The position numbers and the translations under genes are program-made. Below the pieces are notes generated by a model that worked only from the letters and a program-made list of their open reading frames with translations, did no database searches and was not told where the DNA came from. Positions 1-8,524 of a stretch of 64,000 nt of DNA are shown here, one piece after another; the stretch's first letter is position 1, and the number at the start of each line of letters is the position of its first letter. Where the stretch lies: assembly GCF_002161445.1 (NCBI RefSeq), contig NZ_NFHT01000007.1, positions 62,001 through 126,000 on the forward strand, given 5' to 3'. This stretch comes from Alistipes sp. An66. GTDB taxonomy: Bacteria; Bacteroidota; Bacteroidia; Bacteroidales; Rikenellaceae.

Positions 1-545
1 GCGTCGCAATCGGAATCGTGGTCGACGGACAGCTCTACTACGGCAAGAGCGGATTCGCCGGCGAGTTCGGACACATCCCCTTCTTCGACAACGAGATCAT
101 CTGCTCGTGCGGCAAGAAGGGATGTCTGGAAACCGAAGTCTCGGGTATCGCCATCGAGGACAAGATGTGCCGTCTGATCGAAAAGGGCGTCAACACGATC
201 CTGAAAGAGAAATACGACCAGCAGAAGAGCATCCACATCGACGACATCATCAACGCGGCGAAAAATGACGACAACCTCTCGATCGAACTGATCGAGGAGG
301 CCGGCGAGAAGGTCGGCAAGGCCGTGGCGTTCCTGATCAACACGTTCAATCCCGAAACGGTGATCGTGGGCGGCAACCTCGCCGCCGCAGGCGACTACAT
401 CATGCTGCCGCTGAAATCCGCCACGAACAAATATTCGCTCAACCTGGTCTACAAGGATACGAAATTCCGGGTTTCGAAGATGAGCGAGAACGCCAATGCG
501 TGGGGTGTGGCGATGCTGATCCGCAACAAGGTCATCGGGTTGTGA
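1..545 (+). CDS. ROK-family sugar kinase or repressor, C-terminal part
   Basis: The gene enters from the left edge in the frame starting at base 3, so only about 180 C-terminal residues are seen and the true start lies outside. The segment carries the ROK zinc-binding signature (GHIPF, then CSCGKKGCLE) and the later glycine-rich 'TVIVGGNLA' stretch of the actin-like fold. ROK proteins are cytoplasmic sugar kinases (glucose, N-acetylglucosamine, N-acetylmannosamine) or NagC/XylR-type repressors with an added N-terminal helix-turn-helix. The visible part cannot separate the two, because the HTH region and the catalytic-loop context are off the window. Its stop overlaps the start of the next gene (TGATG at 543-547), so the two are probably co-translated. 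Confidence 0.85.
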   Translation, partial: VAIGIVVDGQLYYGKSGFAGEFGHIPFFDNEIICSCGKKGCLETEVSGIAIEDKMCRLIEKGVNTILKEKYDQQKSIHIDDIINAAKNDDNLSIELIEEAGEKVGKAVAFLINTFNPETVIVGGNLAAAGDYIMLPLKSATNKYSLNLVYKDTKFRVSKMSENANAWGVAMLIRNKVIGL

Positions 546-1276
546 TGATGCTGTCGGGAGGCGCCGTCCGCCTGCGGGCCGTGGAGCCGGAGGATGCCGA
601 ACTCCTCTACGAGTGGGAGAACGATCCGGCGGTCTGGGCCGTGAGCGGCACGACGGAACCCTTCTCGCGGGAACAGATCCAACGCTTCATCGAGCGGCAG
701 GCTTCGGGCGGAGATTTGTTGCGAACCGGTCAGTTACGGTTGATGATCGAGGTGCCGGAGCCAGCGGGAGCGGCGGAAACGGGAGCGGCGGAAACGGGAG
801 CGGCGGAAACGGGAGCGGCGGAAACGGGAGTAGCGGAAACGGGAGTAGCGGAAACGGGAGTAGCGGAAACGGGAGCGGCGGAAACGGGAGCGGCGGAAAC
901 GGAAGCAGAGCCGGGAATGACCGACGAAGCAAAGGCCGCGAATCCGAATCGGACGTCCCGCATGTTCCGCACGGTCGGGACGATCGACCTCTTCGAATAC
1001 GACGTGCTGCACGGACGGGCCGGAATCGGGATCCTGATCTATGACCGGAGCGACCGGGGCCGGGGCTACGCCGCCGATGCGGTTGAGACGCTCTGCCGTT
1101 ACGCCCGCGAGAGGTTGCGGATGCACCAGTTGTGGTGCAATGTCGGAGCGGAGAACGAAGCGAGCCTGCGGCTTTTCCGGGGGCTTGGGTTCCGGGAGAT
1201 CGGCAGGAAGCGCGACTGGCTCTGGACTCCCGACGGCTACGGCGACGAGATTATGCTGCAAAAGATCCTGGAATAA
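545..1276 (+). CDS. GNAT acetyltransferase (RimJ/RimL-like) with in-frame repeat insert
   Basis: Predicted N-acetyltransferase of 243 residues using acetyl-CoA on an amine substrate. The start is taken at the ATG overlapping the upstream stop; a second ATG follows at 548. The fold reads '[21 protein letters not shown]' style at the N-terminus, then 'VGTIDLF', the pyrophosphate-loop region '[14 protein letters not shown]' and the C-terminal '[13 protein letters not shown]', all typical of the RimJ/RimL branch. Between the second strand ([10 protein letters not shown]) and the third (VGTIDLF), where family members normally have a short turn, lies a (G-A/V-A-E-T)9 tract plus an acidic tail, about 60 residues in all. 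Removing it would give a normal-length protein of about 180 residues. The substrate is unknown. Confidence 0.85.
   Translation: MMLSGGAVRLRAVEPEDAELLYEWENDPAVWAVSGTTEPFSREQIQRFIERQASGGDLLRTGQLRLMIEVPEPAGAAETGAAETGAAETGAAETGVAETGVAETGVAETGAAETGAAETEAEPGMTDEAKAANPNRTSRMFRTVGTIDLFEYDVLHGRAGIGILIYDRSDRGRGYAADAVETLCRYARERLRMHQLWCNVGAENEASLRLFRGLGFREIGRKRDWLWTPDGYGDEIMLQKILE
767..901 (+). repeat. 15-bp minisatellite, nine copies, inside the acetyltransferase gene
   Basis: Nine head-to-tail copies of GGAGCGGCGGAAACG encode Gly-Ala-Ala-Glu-Thr. Copies 5 to 7 have GTA in place of the first GCG, giving Gly-Val-Ala-Glu-Thr. The unit length is a multiple of three, so copy-number change lengthens or shortens the protein without a frameshift. 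The block order (4 Ala, 3 Val, 2 Ala) suggests stepwise expansion by slippage. Confidence 0.95.
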
Positions 1277-1314
1277 AACGACAACAGCCTGCATGGATGC
1301 AGGCTGTTGTCGTT
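1277..1314. terminator. Bidirectional terminator hairpin
   Basis: Perfect 18-bp arms (1277-1294 and 1297-1314) with a 2-base centre, immediately after the acetyltransferase stop and before the convergent GH3 stop at 1343. The hairpin can serve both strands, but neither side has a long T-run. Confidence 0.75.
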
Positions 1315-1342
1315 ACAGAGGCCGAGAACCGGCTGAAATCCC

Positions 1343-3550
1343 CTATTCCACCAGGGTCAGCTTCACCTTCCGGTCCTTGACAAGGATGTAGTAGTCACCC
1401 GGTTCAAGGAAGCGGTTTCCGTCCTCATCCACAAAGGCCAGATCGCGTTCGGGATTGATCTCGAAACGGAAACGTCCGGTCTCACCGCTTCGCAGCAGCC
1501 GTTTTTCAAAATGACGTAACTCCTTCACCGGGCGTGAGATCCGGCATACCGGATCGGAGACAAACCAGAAGACGGTCTCGGCGCCGTCGCGCGAACCGGT
1601 ATTCGTCACATCGACCTCCACCGTGATCCGATCGCCACGCCGGAACGTTTCGCAGGACACGACCGGCTCTCCGTATGAGAAAGTCGTGTAGCAGAGCCCG
1701 TGTCCGAACTCATACAGCGGAGTCGAAGGAATATCCTGATATTTGCCCTGATGGGGACGAGCGCTCTGCCGGTGGTTGTAGTAAATCGGAATCTGCCCCG
1801 TCGCATAAGGGAAGGTGATTGCCAGACGTCCCGACGGATTGATCCGTCCGGAAAGAATCCCGGCGGCGGGGGCTCCGCCGCGAACTCCGGGCTGCCAGAC
1901 CTGGAGAATCGCCGCGCTCAAAGGTTCGAGCCGGCAGAGTTCCAGCGGACGGCCGCTCGTGAGCAGCAGGACGACCGGTTTGCCGCACTGCGCCACCTCG
2001 CGGGCCAGCCGTTCCTGAATGGCCGGCAGGGCGATCGTCGAGCGCGAGGCGTTCTCACCGCTCCAATTGGCCTTTTCACCCAGACAAAGCACCACGACAT
2101 CGGCGGCCCGGGCCACGGAAACGGCCTCGGCGAATCCGGTGGTATCCTCGCCGTCGAATCCGCAGCCGAAGGCATACGACAGTTCGGCACGTCCGGCAAA
2201 CTCGCGTTCGAGCCCCATGAAGATGCTCTCGACATCCTCCCCCGAACCGTGAGCCGCCCACGATCCCAACAGATGGAAACGGCTCTTGGCCATGGGGCCG
2301 ATGACGGCAATCCGGCGAGCCTTTTCAATCGGGAGCAGGTTGTGCTCGTTTTTGAGCAGGACCATCGACTCGGCGGCCAGCTGTTCGGCCACGGCAAGGT
2401 CTTCGGGACGCAGGAAACGCTCCTCCTCCGTGGATTCGGGCGTATAGGGATGTTCGAAGAGCCCGAGCCGGAACTTCACCCGCAGGACCCGGCGGACCGC
2501 ATCGTCGAGCCGCTCCTGCGACACCTTCCCGGCCCGCACCAGATCGGCCAGATGCGCATCGTAACAGCGATTCATCATATCCATGTCGAGACCGGCATTG
2601 AACGACTTCAAGGCGGCCTCGGCGCAATCGGCGGCAACCCCCTGCGACCGCAGCTGCTGAATCGCGCCCCAGTCCGAGACGACGAAGCCGTCGTGTTTCC
2701 AGCGTTTTTTGAGGACTTCGGTCAGCGTATAGGGATTGGCCGAACCGGGGACGCCGCTGATGTCGTTGAAGCTGCTCATCACGGTCAGGGCCCCGGCCTC
2801 GACTCCGGACTCATACGGCGGGAGATAGGTATCCCACAACGTCTGCCGCGAGACCTCCGTATAGACATAATCGCGGCCTCCTTCCGAGGCTCCGTATCCG
2901 ACGTAGTGTTTCAGGCAGGCCGCCATGCGCGGCCCTTCGGCCAGGTTGTCGCCCTGAAATCCCTGCACGGCAGCCGCACAATAGACCGCATTGGCATAGG
3001 GATCCTCGCCGTAGCCCTCCGACACCCGGCCCCAGCGGCCGTCGCGGGCCACGTCGATCATCGGGGCGAAGGTCCAGTCCACACCGGACATGCTCGACTC
3101 ACGGGCCGCAACTCCGGCAGCCTTCTTCACCAGTTCGGGATTCCACGAGCAGGCCTGCGCCAACGGAATCGGGCAAATGGTCCGGAATCCGTGAATGACA
3201 TCGAAGGCGAAGAGAATGGGGATCCCCAACCGGGTCTCCTCCACGGCCCGATACTGCAATCGGTTCCGGAGTTCAGGCGAGGTTCCGAAATAGATCAGCG
3301 ACCCGATCTCCCCGGGGATGTCCCCCACGGGATCGGCCATATTGTTCACGTTGTCGTTCCGACCGAGGGTGTATTGATTGAGTTGGAGGACCTTTTCCTC
3401 CAAAGTCATCCGTTGCAGCAGATCCTCGACCCGCTCCTCGACCGGACGTTGTGCGTCCTTGTACGCTGGCAGGCGATCCCCGCCCCAGACGTCGAATGCC
3501 AGCAGAGCGGTCAGCAGCAATCCGCAGCCGATTTTTTCGGTTGTTTTCAT
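1343..3550 (-). CDS. GH3 beta-glucosidase / beta-xylosidase, secreted
   Basis: A 735-residue glycoside hydrolase family 3 enzyme with the usual order: signal peptide (residues 1-23), (alpha/beta)8 domain, alpha/beta sandwich, then a C-terminal fibronectin-III-like domain. The barrel has 'FAPMIDVARDGRWGR', 'KHYVGYGA' and the nucleophile motif 'VVSDWGA' with Asp293. The start is the ATG before KKTTEK-like charged residues and a hydrophobic core; upstream in-frame codons run into the next gene and are not used. It releases terminal beta-linked glucose or xylose in the periplasm. It is the last gene of the PUL operon, 10 bases after the GH35-like gene. Substrate preference cannot be read from the sequence. 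Confidence 0.93.
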   Translation of the reverse strand: MKTTEKIGCGLLLTALLAFDVWGGDRLPAYKDAQRPVEERVEDLLQRMTLEEKVLQLNQYTLGRNDNVNNMADPVGDIPGEIGSLIYFGTSPELRNRLQYRAVEETRLGIPILFAFDVIHGFRTICPIPLAQACSWNPELVKKAAGVAARESSMSGVDWTFAPMIDVARDGRWGRVSEGYGEDPYANAVYCAAAVQGFQGDNLAEGPRMAACLKHYVGYGASEGGRDYVYTEVSRQTLWDTYLPPYESGVEAGALTVMSSFNDISGVPGSANPYTLTEVLKKRWKHDGFVVSDWGAIQQLRSQGVAADCAEAALKSFNAGLDMDMMNRCYDAHLADLVRAGKVSQERLDDAVRRVLRVKFRLGLFEHPYTPESTEEERFLRPEDLAVAEQLAAESMVLLKNEHNLLPIEKARRIAVIGPMAKSRFHLLGSWAAHGSGEDVESIFMGLEREFAGRAELSYAFGCGFDGEDTTGFAEAVSVARAADVVVLCLGEKANWSGENASRSTIALPAIQERLAREVAQCGKPVVLLLTSGRPLELCRLEPLSAAILQVWQPGVRGGAPAAGILSGRINPSGRLAITFPYATGQIPIYYNHRQSARPHQGKYQDIPSTPLYEFGHGLCYTTFSYGEPVVSCETFRRGDRITVEVDVTNTGSRDGAETVFWFVSDPVCRISRPVKELRHFEKRLLRSGETGRFRFEINPERDLAFVDEDGNRFLEPGDYYILVKDRKVKLTLVE

Positions 3551-3560
3551 AATCGGAAAA

Positions 3561-4334
3561 TCATTTAAATACGGGATTTGTTGAAAGTTGCATACATGTC
3601 GTCGGGTCGCAGTTCCGGATATCGAAGACCACGAGCATATTGCCGGTGCGGCGAAGCAGGTCATCCGGGATACGGATCGACTGTTGCTTCTCCTCGTTCC
3701 AGAACGCCCCGAGATAACAGCCGTTGAGCCAGACCTCGCCCATGCCCCACCCCGACACGTCGAGGTAGCGGCCGGAGGTCTCCGCACAGTCGAAACACCC
3801 TCGTCGGAAGCAGGGTTCGAGCGGTCCGGCACCCATCGGCACATAGTCCAGCTCCGCAGGATCACCCTCCCGAATGGCAAGCGGAATGATTCGCCACCCG
3901 ACAATCTCCTCACCGCCGAGACGGACGCTGCCGAAGAGCCCCTTTGCATTGTCGAGGATCTCGGGGCCGTAGGTAATCCGGCCGATGTTCTCGACATAGA
4001 GTTGCAACAGGTGACTCCCGGCCGGAGCCGCAACGGACAGGCTCTTCCGGGCATCGGTCAACGTCCCCGCGAAATGCCTGTCGAGATAGACGGCCGCATA
4101 GTCGCGCACCTGTTCCAGCGCCAGTTCGGCCCCGCCTTCGGGCAGTTCGACCTCCGTCTCGTAGAGAAGATACCCGGACTCGATGCCGAGTTCATTCATG
4201 GGGAGCACATCATCGGACTCCCAGACCTCGCCGTAGACCGCTTCGAGCGGCGCACGCTCCGTCAGGACGATCTCCTGCGCCCGAAGCCCCGGCAGCGACA
4301 GCAGAATACCGCCCATCAGCAACAGCTGTTTCAT
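3561..4334 (-). CDS. Secreted orphan C-terminal half of a GH35-type beta-galactosidase
   Basis: A 257-residue protein with a signal peptide (MKQLLLMGGILLSLPGLRA). The mature part resembles the two beta-sandwich domains that follow the catalytic barrel in GH35 enzymes: 'GYLLYETEV', 'VRDYAAVYLD', 'LYVENIGRITYG', 'GWRIIPL', then 'YLDVSGW...GEVWLNGCYLGAFW' and 'GNMLVVFDI'. The TIM barrel with its two catalytic glutamates is absent, and the preceding gene is a complete GH2, so this is not a frameshifted remnant. The start overlaps the GH2 stop (ATGA at 4331-4334) and the GH3 follows after 10 bases, so it is tightly embedded in the operon. It may be a galactoside-binding or accessory module; no enzymatic role is claimed. 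See findings. Confidence 0.8.
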   Translation of the reverse strand: MKQLLLMGGILLSLPGLRAQEIVLTERAPLEAVYGEVWESDDVLPMNELGIESGYLLYETEVELPEGGAELALEQVRDYAAVYLDRHFAGTLTDARKSLSVAAPAGSHLLQLYVENIGRITYGPEILDNAKGLFGSVRLGGEEIVGWRIIPLAIREGDPAELDYVPMGAGPLEPCFRRGCFDCAETSGRYLDVSGWGMGEVWLNGCYLGAFWNEEKQQSIRIPDDLLRRTGNMLVVFDIRNCDPTTCMQLSTNPVFK

Positions 4335-7066
4335 TTCTTTCCGTTTTGATGCAGGAACGACCGGACGAACGCCCCGTCCAGCGCGACCTGCGGGTTGAAC
4401 TGGTCACTGTGCACATAGCGGTCGACGCTCGCCAGCAGCTGGCGGGTCGCCGGACGCTCGTCCATCTTCCGCTGCGTATCGACAGCCAGGAAGAGCAGTT
4501 TCCCACCGCCGACCCGGGCCTCGAAACCGATTCCGAGTTTGCGGTTGCTGTCGAAGCTGTCGATCACCTGGATGAAGGGGCGCAACGCGCGCGGTGCATC
4601 CTGCAAATCGACCACACGGGCATTTTCCAGAATATCCCACCACTGCCAGTCGGTATGGTACGAGGTCGGAAAATCGTCGAAAACCGGATTCCCCGCATGT
4701 ATCAGACACCCGATGGTCTTCGGCGCCCAGGCGAACATGATCGGATTCCAGAAATGGTTGTGGAAAGTCGAGCGGCGTCCTTCCACGCGGCTCGGGGAGG
4801 GCAGGAGAACCACCGTCTTCCCGGCGGCCAGACGACGTTCGGCTTCGTCGTCGAACATCCGGGTGTAAAGCACCTCGTCGTCGGACTGCATGAGCGACTC
4901 GTTCCGGGGGAAAACCCACAGGTTCCAGCTGTTAGCCAACGTCTCGCCGACCTCCATCCGGAGGGTCAGCCGCTGCGGCCCCCGGATCTTCCCGAGCGGG
5001 ATCGAAAGCTCCCCGACGGGGAAGACCCCTCGGTTCGCGATGTCCTGCGTTTTGAGCGCACCCTGGGCCAGGCGGTGTCCGGCGTCATCGAGCAGCGACC
5101 ACCGGATCCGGGCGCGCTTCCATTCGGAATCGCTGAAATTGTAGACCTCGGCCTTTGCCGTGAAGGTCTCGCCTTCGTACCAGGAGCTCTTCGGATAGCG
5201 CAGCAGCAACACGGTCGGGGCACAGAACGACCGCCACTCTTCGGGGGTCACCAGCCCTTTCGAATCCCAGAAGGGATCGAGCACCCCGACCGGGGCATAG
5301 CCCTGCCCGGGGAAGTCGTTCAGCGACAGGAGCTGGAACCCGGCCGATTTCGACGAACGGAGCAGCGCCTCGATGACCGCCTTGTATTCGACGACGGTCA
5401 GCGCCCCCGAGGCCCGGAAAAAGTCATACGCCTGATCGAGCATGCCGTTTTGTTCGAGCATCTCGCGCCAGAGTTCGAAATTCCGCGCCCGCACCGGGCC
5501 GGTAAACTTCTCGATCTCCCGGAAATCGGGATAGATGCATCGCTGGCCGGACTCGTGCGAAAGGACCGGGACGTCGACGTCGGACTCCGCGCTGCGGTCC
5601 CAGTCGGTCGTCGGACGCCCCTCGTAGACCTTCACCGGGCCCTTGTTGGTCTGTTGCGAGACGTAGTACTGGTCCGACGGCACACGCGTCCGGGCCGTCG
5701 AGCCGCTGAAAAGATGACGCGGGTCGAGAGCCCGCCCCGAAGCGGTCAGTTCTTCGATGAAATCGAAATTTCCCGTGATCTCGTTTCCGTTGCAGAAGAG
5801 CAGAAACGACGGGTGGTTGCCGTACTCTTTGAGAATGGCCCGCATCTCCCGGCGGAAAAAGTCATAACGTGCCGAATCGGGTTCGGCATCCTTTCCCCAC
5901 ATGGGCATCTCGACTTCGAGGTAGACCCCGTATCGGTCGGCCATGCGGAAGGCTGCACGCGGCGGGCACCAGGAGTGGAACCGGACATGGTTGAGCCCGT
6001 ACTCCCTGACGATCGACATGATCCGCCCCCACTCGTCATCGCCGAGGGGAGCGTGGCCCGTTTTCGGGAAGACCGCATTCTCGACCGTGCCCCGCAGATG
6101 GATCGGATGTCCGTTCAGCAGGATATGATTCCGGCCCTGCGCCACCTCGCGCAGTCCGAACGTAACCGACCTTTCATCTTCGCACGACTCCGGCCCGGCC
6201 TGTGTGAGCAACCGGCAGCGCAAGGTATAGAGTCTGGGCGAGAATTCATCCCACAGCGGAGCATCATCCCCCAGCGAGAGCTCGCCCGCAAGGCGGAGCT
6301 CCGGCCCGTCCCCGCTCACGGGAAACTCTCGCTCGACCTCGACGCCGTTGCCCGACACCGTGACGAGCGCCTTGCCCCGGAAAGGCTTCCCCGTGGTATT
6401 GGCCACCGTCAGACGCATCTCCACGCTCCGGTCGGCAACACGCGGAAAGAGCTGCATGTCGTCGATATGGACCGGATCCATGACCAAAAGCTTCATCTCG
6501 CCCAGAATGCCGTTCCAGTTGATCTGCGTGAATTCGGTGTGGGCATGGTCCCACTTGTGCGTGTCGTACTGATAGCGGTTGTCGATGCAGAGCGTAATGC
6601 GGTGCGTCTTGCCCGGGGTGACAAAATCGGTCAGGTCGTGCACGTGCGGCACGCTGACGTAATCGCAGCGGCTCACCTCTCTGGTGTCGACCCAGACCGA
6701 ACTGAGCCAGTGCACACGCTCGAAACAGAGCAGGATCCGTTTACCGGCCCATTCGGCGGGGAATTCGATATCGCGCTGATACCAGGCCGGAGCCATATAT
6801 TCATAGAGCCGCGTCAGCCGGTCCACATGCCGGTAGGGCGATTCGTAACCGATCCGATAATCATCGGTGATTCCGGGCAGTACGATGCTGTCCTGCAACG
6901 GATGGTTGTAGCGCGGCGAGAGCGACCCGCGGCGGAAATCCATCACATCCGTCTGGAAGCGCCAGACCCCGGAGAGATCCACCTCCCGGGTCCGGGCCGT
7001 TCCCGGGAGAGAGGCCGCCAGAAGCCCCAGGGCCAGGAGCCATTTTTTTACGATTCGGTGTTTCAT
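4331..7066 (-). CDS. GH2-family glycosidase (beta-galactosidase/glucuronidase type)
   Basis: A 911-residue secreted enzyme. The start is placed at MKHRIVKKWLLALGLL, which begins a signal peptide; 14 further upstream codons look like leader. The domain order is GH2 sugar-binding jelly roll (to about 200), immunoglobulin-like domain (about 200-310) and TIM barrel from about 315 (LNGHPIHLRGTVEN). The acid/base lies in 'CNGNEI' (Glu429) and the probable nucleophile in 'LSHESG' (Glu505). The C-terminal region after 'LNDFPGQG' has further beta-sandwich sequence. GH2 enzymes remove beta-linked galactose, glucuronate, mannose or similar sugars from non-reducing ends. The neighbours (GH88, GH3) point to a uronic-acid-containing beta-glycan, but the exact sugar is not determined. 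Confidence 0.9.
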   Translation of the reverse strand: MKHRIVKKWLLALGLLAASLPGTARTREVDLSGVWRFQTDVMDFRRGSLSPRYNHPLQDSIVLPGITDDYRIGYESPYRHVDRLTRLYEYMAPAWYQRDIEFPAEWAGKRILLCFERVHWLSSVWVDTREVSRCDYVSVPHVHDLTDFVTPGKTHRITLCIDNRYQYDTHKWDHAHTEFTQINWNGILGEMKLLVMDPVHIDDMQLFPRVADRSVEMRLTVANTTGKPFRGKALVTVSGNGVEVEREFPVSGDGPELRLAGELSLGDDAPLWDEFSPRLYTLRCRLLTQAGPESCEDERSVTFGLREVAQGRNHILLNGHPIHLRGTVENAVFPKTGHAPLGDDEWGRIMSIVREYGLNHVRFHSWCPPRAAFRMADRYGVYLEVEMPMWGKDAEPDSARYDFFRREMRAILKEYGNHPSFLLFCNGNEITGNFDFIEELTASGRALDPRHLFSGSTARTRVPSDQYYVSQQTNKGPVKVYEGRPTTDWDRSAESDVDVPVLSHESGQRCIYPDFREIEKFTGPVRARNFELWREMLEQNGMLDQAYDFFRASGALTVVEYKAVIEALLRSSKSAGFQLLSLNDFPGQGYAPVGVLDPFWDSKGLVTPEEWRSFCAPTVLLLRYPKSSWYEGETFTAKAEVYNFSDSEWKRARIRWSLLDDAGHRLAQGALKTQDIANRGVFPVGELSIPLGKIRGPQRLTLRMEVGETLANSWNLWVFPRNESLMQSDDEVLYTRMFDDEAERRLAAGKTVVLLPSPSRVEGRRSTFHNHFWNPIMFAWAPKTIGCLIHAGNPVFDDFPTSYHTDWQWWDILENARVVDLQDAPRALRPFIQVIDSFDSNRKLGIGFEARVGGGKLLFLAVDTQRKMDERPATRQLLASVDRYVHSDQFNPQVALDGAFVRSFLHQNGKK

Positions 7067-7154
7067 TGATGCAGTAGTTTCAGATTTCGGGATGCCCTCA
7101 ACGGGCACAGACCATCCGGATTCCGCGCTTCCACGGCGGGAAACCCGGCACGAA

Positions 7155-8345
7155 TCAGGATTGCAGCATCCGTTTCAGACGGACGAGCGCCTCGACATAA
7201 TAGTAGTCCGCATAGGTGAGCGGCACGTCGACCTCCGATGCGAACGGATAGGCACCGGTGCTGTGTTTGAGGATGAAACCGCCGTTTTCGCCCTCCTCTG
7301 CCGTGTATTCGGGCGAGGCCAGCGTCCGGATCTGCCGGATGGCGAAATCGCGATAACCCTGCGCCTCGGCACCTTGCGTGAATCCGCTCAATTCGAGCAG
7401 GGCCGATGCCATGACGGCCGCCGCCGAAGCGTCGCGCGGCGTCGAGGGAGTCGCGGGCACGTCGAAATCCCAATACGGGACGCCGTCGCCGGGCATGTTC
7501 GGATGGTTCAGCAGGAAACGGGCAATATGCCGGGCCTGTTGCAGGTAGCGGTCGTCACCCGTCCAGCGGTACATCGCCGTATAGCCGTACAGTCCCCAGG
7601 TCTGTCCGCGGCTCCACGCCGAACCGTCGGAATAGCCCTGATGCGTCTGTTTCACATGCGGACATCCCGACAGCGTGTCGTACGAAACGACATGCCACGA
7701 GCTGTAATCGGGCCGGAAGTGGTGTTCCATCGTCTTGTCGGCATGCGAGCAGGCGATCCGCCGCAAGGTGGTGTCGCCCGAGTTTGCGGCGGCCCACATC
7801 AGCAGTTCGAGGTTCATCATGTTGTCGATGATGACCGGATACTGCCACTTTTCCCGGCTGTGGTCCCACGAACGGATCACCCCGACCTCCGGGCGAAAGC
7901 GCGTGGCCAGCGAACGGGCCCCGGTGAGAAGCACCTCGCGGTAGGTGGAGTCACCCGTCAGCCGCAGACCGTTTCCGAAACTGCAATAGAGCATGAAGCC
8001 CACATCGTGGTTGTCGGTGGTAAACTTTTCGCGCTCGACCCGTGCGGTGTACATCCGGGCATATTCCAGCACCTCGTCATGGCGGCTGTTCTCGTAGAGA
8101 TACCATAACGTACCGGGGAAGAAGCCGCTGCACCACCAGCGGGAATCCGACGAGACATCCTCGCCCTTTTCCCAGGTCCGCGGCAACCGTCCCTCCCGGT
8201 CGGTGTATTTGCGTGCCAGGACCAGACTCTGACGTTCGGCATGCGCCAGCGCCCGGTCGACAAGCGTTGCGAGCGGTTGCTCCCGGTCTGCGGTGCACCC
8301 CGCACCCATCAGCCACAGAAGCCCCCAAACAACATATCGTTTCAT
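7155..8345 (-). CDS. GH88 unsaturated glucuronyl hydrolase, lipoprotein
   Basis: A 396-residue (alpha/alpha)6-barrel enzyme that removes the 4,5-unsaturated uronic acid left at non-reducing ends by polysaccharide lyases, through vinyl-ether hydration. The two family aspartates are visible in 'NHDVGF' (Asp114) and 'IIDNMMN' (Asp174), with 'WSRGQTWGLYGY' further on. The N-terminus is a lipoprotein signal ending in 'LMGAGC' (Cys17). It lies between the GH2 gene and the TIM-barrel lipoprotein gene. Its presence implies that a lyase product is handled by this PUL, yet no recognisable polysaccharide lyase is in the window. Confidence 0.92.
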   Translation of the reverse strand: MKRYVVWGLLWLMGAGCTADREQPLATLVDRALAHAERQSLVLARKYTDREGRLPRTWEKGEDVSSDSRWWCSGFFPGTLWYLYENSRHDEVLEYARMYTARVEREKFTTDNHDVGFMLYCSFGNGLRLTGDSTYREVLLTGARSLATRFRPEVGVIRSWDHSREKWQYPVIIDNMMNLELLMWAAANSGDTTLRRIACSHADKTMEHHFRPDYSSWHVVSYDTLSGCPHVKQTHQGYSDGSAWSRGQTWGLYGYTAMYRWTGDDRYLQQARHIARFLLNHPNMPGDGVPYWDFDVPATPSTPRDASAAAVMASALLELSGFTQGAEAQGYRDFAIRQIRTLASPEYTAEEGENGGFILKHSTGAYPFASEVDVPLTYADYYYVEALVRLKRMLQS

Positions 8346-8524
8346 TCTTCGTCTCTGATTTTGGTTCGCATGATTTCAAACAGATCCGCCTCCGGATGTT
8401 CATGCCCCATCCGGAAGCGGACCTCATTCCGGGAATCCCGTCCGACGGAGATTCTCTTCCGAATCGGCCCCGAGCCGCACCCCGGACCAATGCCGGAGCG
8501 ACTCTCCGCCTCTTTGCGGAAGGA

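Noticed and set aside
1700..3568. Long plus-strand frame opposite the GH3 gene
   Set aside because: It is a shadow of the high-GC GH3 coding strand; no start context, domain or promoter, and composition is Arg/Pro/Gly-rich as expected of an antisense frame.
4346..7069. 907-codon frame antisense to the GH2 gene
   Set aside because: Antisense shadow of a clear enzyme gene; no recognisable protein features.
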